From assembly GCA_018820005.1 (NCBI GenBank), contig JAHJOS010000111.1, positions 1 through 5,580 on the forward strand: a DNA stretch of 5,580 bases. Direction: 5' to 3'. The DNA comes from Alphaproteobacteria bacterium. GTDB taxonomy: Bacteria > Pseudomonadota > Alphaproteobacteria > Rhizobiales > Devosiaceae. The notes under the pieces were generated by a model. The model was not told the DNA's origin and did not search any database. It worked only from the letters and a program-made list of their open reading frames with translations. This document shows, in pieces, positions 5,183 to 5,580 of the stretch (position 1 is the stretch's first letter; every line of letters begins with the position of its first letter). Position numbers and translations under genes: made by a program.

Positions 5183-5580
5183 TCAGTGGACCTTGCGCAT
5201 GACCAGCGTGGCATTGGTGCCGCCAAAGCCAAAGCTGTTGGACAGGGCCACGTTGATTTCTTTTTTCAGCGGCGTCTTGGGCACCAGATTGATGACCGTC
5301 TCGACCGAGGGATTATCCAGATTGAGCGTTGGCGGCGCGATACCGTCGCGCATGGCCAGCAGCGAGAAGATGGCTTCGACCGATCCGGCAGCACCGAGCA
5401 GGTGACCGACAGCGGACTTGGTCGAGCTCATGGCGACGCCGGAAGCCGCATCGCCGAGCATGCGGGTGACGGAGCCGAGTTCGATCTCATCGCCCAGCGG
5501 GGTCGAGGTGCCATGTGCGTTGATATAGTCGATCTCGGCGGGCGTGATGCCGGCGCGCTTGATGGCAGCCTGCATGCAGC
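5183..5580 (-). CDS. fabF: Beta-ketoacyl-ACP synthase II (FabF), C-terminal part (5' end outside window)
   Basis: FabF condenses malonyl-ACP with a growing acyl-ACP in type II fatty acid synthesis. 131 residues are visible, ending at TGA (5185-5183), and the frame runs off the right edge, so the N-terminal half with the nucleophilic cysteine is not seen. The visible part holds YINAHGTSTPLGDEIE with the first catalytic histidine, SSTKSAVGHLLGAAGSVEAI with the catalytic lysine and second histidine, PPTLNLDNP, and the closing SNSFGFGGTNATLVM. Spacing from the first histidine is +32 to the lysine and +37 to the second histidine, exactly as in E. coli FabF (H303, K335, H340). FabB shares these motifs. 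FabF is preferred from the neighbourhood, because acpP-fabF-mltG is a common proteobacterial order. Other C-terminal condensing enzymes are less likely. An internal ATG at 5575 is not the start, since the conserved domain is already in progress there. Confidence 0.92.
   Translation of the reverse strand, partial: CMQAAIKRAGITPAEIDYINAHGTSTPLGDEIELGSVTRMLGDAASGVAMSSTKSAVGHLLGAAGSVEAIFSLLAMRDGIAPPTLNLDNPSVETVINLVPKTPLKKEINVALSNSFGFGGTNATLVMRKVH

Noticed and set aside
5040..5405. A 121-residue + strand frame across the fabF-mltG intergenic region
   Set aside because: Most of it is antisense to conserved fabF sequence and the remainder covers the terminator. The product has no recognisable features.
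1..5580. Search for mobile elements, CRISPR repeats, tRNA genes, riboswitches, defence or phage genes
   Set aside because: I saw no transposase or integrase motifs, no regularly spaced repeats and no cloverleaf. Coding genes fill all but about 230 nt of the window, and all are recognised housekeeping genes.

Overview
The window is an ordinary, gene-dense chromosomal segment. It most likely comes from an alphaproteobacterium of the Hyphomicrobiales/Rhizobiales type, with a Devosia-like member as my best guess. This rests on high-GC coding sequence, alphaproteobacterial versions of the proteins (for example the YicC and SurA-like C-termini), and the arrangement of a surA-pdxA-rsmA cluster converging on an fabF-mltG-yicC-gmk cluster, which I recall from that order. 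The taxonomic call is inference.

Left half, + strand: the C-terminal 153 residues of a SurA-like periplasmic peptidyl-prolyl isomerase (to 463), then pdxA (vitamin B6 synthesis, 514-1512) and rsmA/ksgA (16S rRNA adenine dimethylation, 1509-2375). surA and pdxA are separated by a 50-nt spacer containing a small GC hairpin. pdxA and rsmA overlap by ATGA. This reproduces the surA-pdxA-rsmA order of many Proteobacteria, where outer-membrane biogenesis, cofactor synthesis and ribosome maturation genes are co-transcribed.

Right half, - strand, read from right to left: the C-terminal 131 residues of fabF (beta-ketoacyl-ACP synthase II, cut by the right edge), a 167-nt intergenic region with a convincing intrinsic terminator and a weak promoter candidate, mltG (endolytic transglycosylase, 5015-3915), yicC (endoribonuclease family, 3918-3028) and gmk (guanylate kinase, 3018-2380). 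mltG and yicC overlap by GTGA, and yicC and gmk are 9 nt apart, so these three look like one transcription unit. The two units meet tail to tail with only 4 nt between the rsmA and gmk stop codons.

All seven genes are recognisable housekeeping genes, and the key residues visible in them are intact. I see no mobile element, CRISPR array, tRNA or rRNA, phage gene or defence gene, and no convincing sign of an undescribed system. The longest stretch without a gene is 5016-5182. The points worth a second look are regulatory: the strand-asymmetric terminator, the near-zero convergent gap with a hairpin over the stop codons, the hairpin before pdxA, and the start-codon choices for pdxA, yicC and mltG.
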